NCBI GenBank assembly: GCA_964527395.1
Contig: CAZGQD010000004.1
Span: 1-64,000 of the forward strand
Direction of reading: 5' to 3'
Length of the DNA stretch: 64,000 nucleotides
Origin: GCA-2688265 sp964527395
GTDB lineage: Archaea > Nanobdellota > Nanobdellia > Woesearchaeales > GW2011-AR9
Position numbers and translations under genes: made by a program. The stretch's first letter is position 1; each line of letters opens with the position of its first letter. Below, piece by piece: positions 61,930 to 64,000 of the stretch. The notes under the pieces are model-generated. The model was not told the origin of the DNA. It ran no database searches and worked only from the letters and a program-made list of their open reading frames with translations.

Positions 61930-62276
61930 AAAAAAGCACAAAAGCTCCAAAAAAGTTCATGAGTACTTGTTATAAATGTAACAGCAAGCTAAAGATAGCA
62001 ACAACTACAAAAGAAGATATAGAATTAAACTGTTTAAGATGTCCTAAATGTAAAGAAGAATATTTTACTTCTAGTGAACTTCTAAAATTTGATATTTTGA
62101 CTGGTAGACAAAAACTTGTACGTAAATTTGGCACATTAGGAGATTCAGTTATGACTAGAATCCCACCTAAGATCTTAAATGACTTTAACATTAATCCAGG
62201 TGATTATGCTGTTTTTAAGAAGTTAGAAGAAGGTATTTTGATTAAACCAATAAGTGCAAAAGAATTAGAGATCTAA
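61926..62276 (+). CDS. Zinc-finger plus AbrB-like antitoxin (MqsA/YgiT type)
   Basis: An N-terminal zinc finger has C-Y-K-C-N and C-L-R-C-P-K-C-K-E-E-Y-F, the arrangement of YgiT/MqsA finger domains. The C-terminal half is an AbrB/SpoVT-like hairpin (V-M-T-R-I-P-P-K-I-L-N-D-F-N-I-N-P-G-D-Y-A-V-F). This two-domain structure is typical of antitoxins that bind both the toxin and operator DNA. It overlaps the upstream gene by 4 bp, so the two are translationally coupled. Toxin first is the MqsRA order. Confidence 0.65.
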   Translation: MKKSTKAPKKFMSTCYKCNSKLKIATTTKEDIELNCLRCPKCKEEYFTSSELLKFDILTGRQKLVRKFGTLGDSVMTRIPPKILNDFNINPGDYAVFKKLEEGILIKPISAKELEI

Positions 62277-62715
62277 ACCACATATCAAATCCAGCTTTTT
62301 TTGGCAAATCTGTTCCAATATACATTGGAAATAGTCTAGCTAACCCAAATTTAGATGATGCATTCACCTTACTACAATATGCTCATCAAACAGGACTCCT
62401 TGCAACTGTTTATGGTGCAATAGCAGAAGGTAGTGGTCCTATGGCAAAACATCTAGAAATTCNNNNNNNNNNNNNNNNNNNNNNNNNNNNNNNNNNNNNN
62501 NNNNNNNNNNNNNNNNNNNNNNNNNNNNNNNNNNNNNNNNNNNNNNNNNNNNNNNNNNNNNNGTTTATGGTGCAATAGCAGAAGGTAGTGGTCCTATGGC
62601 AAAACATCTAGAAATTCACGGTTTTAATGTTGGAAAGTTTTATTCTGAAGCAGGAGATTTATTCTTCAAAAATCTAAAAAGAGATAGAAAAAGCAATGAA
62701 GAATCTAAACGCTAA
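62276..62715 (+). pseudogene. Unrecognised reading frame interrupted by a false assembly gap, without start codon
   Basis: If the 55-bp duplicate flanking the N block is merged, one continuous frame reads from before 62276 to the TAA at 62713-62715 (S-N-P-A-F-F-G-K-S-V-P-I-Y-I-G-N, T-L-L-Q-Y-A-H-Q-T-G-L-L-A, H-G-F-N-V-G-K-F-Y-S-E-A-G). It has no ATG, GTG or TTG before residue 55 or so, and its open frame begins inside the antitoxin gene. It is probably a 5'-truncated or frameshifted remnant. No family is recognised. Confidence 0.4.
62463..62562. other. Assembly gap (100 N) flanked by an exact 55-bp duplication
   Basis: Bases 62408-62462 are identical to 62563-62617. Exact 55-bp overlaps at contig ends are typical of de Bruijn-graph contigs joined by a scaffolder without overlap merging. 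The true sequence most likely has a single copy and no gap. Confidence 0.9.
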
Positions 62716-62718
62716 ACA

Positions 62719-63222
62719 TCAACTAACTTCACTCTTAATCTCATCAGGTAAAACTCCTTCACCAACCATTTTTTCAGTCTTCTGCACAACTGTCATAAAG
62801 TAACATTTCTCACTAAAATGTTTATTTAATATTTCACAATTCTCTAAAAAAGAATGATCAAGTGTTCCATTTTCTAATATTTCACCAGAAGCAACCTTCT
62901 CCTTAGCCAAAGCTATGTCAGAATCATTCTGATAAACAACACAATTCACCTTAAGTCCAAGCAAACAAAGTGCTGTAGTTCTATGGCTTCCATCAAGCAT
63001 AAAATATTCTGCTTTAGGCTTATCTGACTCAAATTCTCTAAATTTTTCAAGAACCTTAGAACCAAAATGCTTCAAAACAGATTTTTTGTGGATCACAGGA
63101 ACCAAAGCCACTTTAGCTCCAGATTTACATTTCTTAAAGTAATCAATCAATACAGAATTGCTATATACTGGATAATCATTCAGAGTAATTATTTGTTCAG
63201 GTTTTAGTTCAATAGTTTTCAT
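62719..63222 (-). CDS. ParB/sulfiredoxin-like nucleotide-binding-fold protein
   Basis: The block E-Y-F-M-L-D-G-S-H-R-T-T-A-L-C-L-L-G corresponds to the G-x-H-R nucleotide-binding loop of the ParB/Srx fold. The N-terminal I-I-T-L-N-D-Y-P-V-Y supplies the usual preceding strand. No helix-turn-helix follows, so it is not a partition ParB. The ATG at 63222 (M-K-T-I-E-L-K) is chosen because the minus-strand TATA (TTTATATAAACT, about 63244-63255) is 25 bp upstream and AGGAGA is near. Its promoter is divergent from the lipoprotein gene at 63309. Confidence 0.7.
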   Translation of the reverse strand: MKTIELKPEQIITLNDYPVYSNSVLIDYFKKCKSGAKVALVPVIHKKSVLKHFGSKVLEKFREFESDKPKAEYFMLDGSHRTTALCLLGLKVNCVVYQNDSDIALAKEKVASGEILENGTLDHSFLENCEILNKHFSEKCYFMTVVQKTEKMVGEGVLPDEIKSEVS

Positions 63223-63308
63223 AAAAGAAACATTTCTCCTAAGTTTATATAAAACTTCAGATAGAAAACACACACAACAATTAAATACCAAAACTCAATA
63301 ATCCACCC

Positions 63309-64000
63309 ATGAAACAAACAACTACAATAATAACAATTCTAACCATAACACTTTTACTCCTAATCACATCATGCACCAACACAGCCACAACTGACACTAC
63401 AGCAACTACTGAACCTACAGCAAACAACCAAGCACTTCCTCCTTTAGAAGGCACACCTACAAGTGAACCAAACAACGGAGATCTAGACCCATTAGACCAC
63501 AACTTAGCTTCAGATGCACCAAGTACAGAACCAACTACTCAAGTAGCAACAGATACAACACAAGCAACTGCTACCCAAAACACAATCGACCTATCAAATG
63601 ATTACATTATTCTAACAACAGAATCAAACAACCAGTTCCAAACAACAATAGATCCACTACAAACAGAAGCCTCAGTTCCAGACGCACTCACATTAACAGA
63701 AAACATAGCCAACTATAACAAAGGCACAATTCTAACAATTTTCGTAGACGCGCAAGATTTCCAAACAAATGGCCAAGGTTCAGAACAACTATCAATAATC
63801 AGTTCAAGCAACAACGCAGAATCATGGTCAGAAAAACACACAATCAATATTGAAGGTGCAGAAGGACACATTCCAGTAGACCCATCAATCATCCAAGAAT
63901 CAGACGGAACATTAGTTCTATACTATTTCGACTTCACAGCTATGCAAAACCAAGGACTACTAGAACAAGGCCTAATTGATGAACTAAACTACGAAATATA
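63309..64000 (+). CDS. Lipoprotein with beta-propeller-like (sialidase/BNR-type) domain, truncated by the window
   Basis: No stop codon occurs before the window end. The N-terminus (T-I-L-T-I-T-L-L-L-L-I-T-S-C) is a signal peptide with a lipobox-like Cys. A Thr/Ala/Asn/Pro-rich linker of about 70 residues follows. Then D-Y-I-I-L-T-T-E-S, V-D-A-Q-D-F-Q-T, S-S-N-N-A-E-S-W-S and V-D-P-S-I-I-Q-E-S-D-G-T-L-V-L-Y-Y-F-D resemble strands of a sialidase-type beta-propeller. Substrate unknown. The gene is divergent from the ParB-like gene. Confidence 0.65.
   Translation, partial: MKQTTTIITILTITLLLLITSCTNTATTDTTATTEPTANNQALPPLEGTPTSEPNNGDLDPLDHNLASDAPSTEPTTQVATDTTQATATQNTIDLSNDYIILTTESNNQFQTTIDPLQTEASVPDALTLTENIANYNKGTILTIFVDAQDFQTNGQGSEQLSIISSSNNAESWSEKHTINIEGAEGHIPVDPSIIQESDGTLVLYYFDFTAMQNQGLLEQGLIDELNYEI

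Noticed and set aside
62563..62702. Start of a gene at ATG 62596 after the gap
   Set aside because: This Met lies inside a continuous frame that extends across the merged 55-bp overlap, so it is internal to a larger remnant.

Overview
The window looks like a scaffold from a metagenome-assembled, AT-rich genome of a DPANN archaeon, most likely Woesearchaeota/Pacearchaeota-like. Archaeal markers are uL16/L10e, eL37, an archaeal LSm protein, aIF2-beta with DUF424, SRP54, class I LysRS, archaeal-type ValRS and MetRS, translin, a NOG1-like GTPase and an NFACT-R protein. Most genes have a TATA box (TTTATA or TTTAAA type) about 25-30 bp before the start codon, so many transcripts are probably leaderless. 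Internal genes often carry a GGTG-type ribosome binding site. Bacterial-type repair genes (Fpg, RarA) are also present. Two 100-N gaps (27189-27288 and 62463-62562) are assembly joins; the second is flanked by an exact 55-bp duplication and is probably not a real gap.

Layout. 1-4.7 kb: NFACT-R protein, DinB-like protein, then an accessory patch (BRO-N protein, a Fic protein bracketed by two matching hairpins, a small ORF, an AAC(6')-like acetyltransferase). 4.7-6.0 kb: L10e, a 155-bp inverted-repeat element, LSm and eL37. 6-7.5 kb: small unknown genes. 7.5-21.4 kb: mostly core genes, including a LysRS fused to a B3/4 editing-like domain through an Asn12 linker, HPRT, a Kef-type antiporter, an APH-like kinase, an AbrB-PhoU regulator, a NOG1-like GTPase, a methyltransferase divergent from a TrmB regulator, an AAA ATPase and translin. 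21.5-27 kb: 30-bp tandem repeats and lineage-specific proteins, one with a C-terminal PIN-like domain. 27-32 kb: a 78-bp tandem repeat abutting srp54, a toxin-antitoxin pair with a frameshifted toxin, a tRNA-Arg with two apparent introns, a degenerate arginase-fold protein and a second AAA ATPase. 31.9-37.4 kb: valS, a zinc-ribbon protein, DUF457 and fpg (with an in-frame palindromic insertion), with two terminal-inverted-repeat elements. 37.4-46 kb: a CBS-linked site-2 protease, unknown proteins, an MNT/KilA-N pair and metG. 46-58 kb: large secreted or surface proteins interrupted by a HEPN-MNT pair and a DUF1016 nuclease. 58-64 kb: rarA, a lipoprotein, DUF424/aIF2-beta, small toxin-antitoxin-like genes, a ParB-like protein and a truncated lipoprotein.

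The most unusual theme is palindromic DNA. Three virus- or defence-type genes (BRO-N, KilA-N, DUF1016) each contain a near-perfect palindrome at one point of the coding sequence, codon-aligned in two of them, and a Fic gene is bracketed by twin hairpins. At least three non-coding elements are also terminal-inverted-repeat structures with internal hairpins; one holds two copies of a twin-hairpin module with compensatory base changes. Family assignments rest on motif recognition by eye; no database search was possible.
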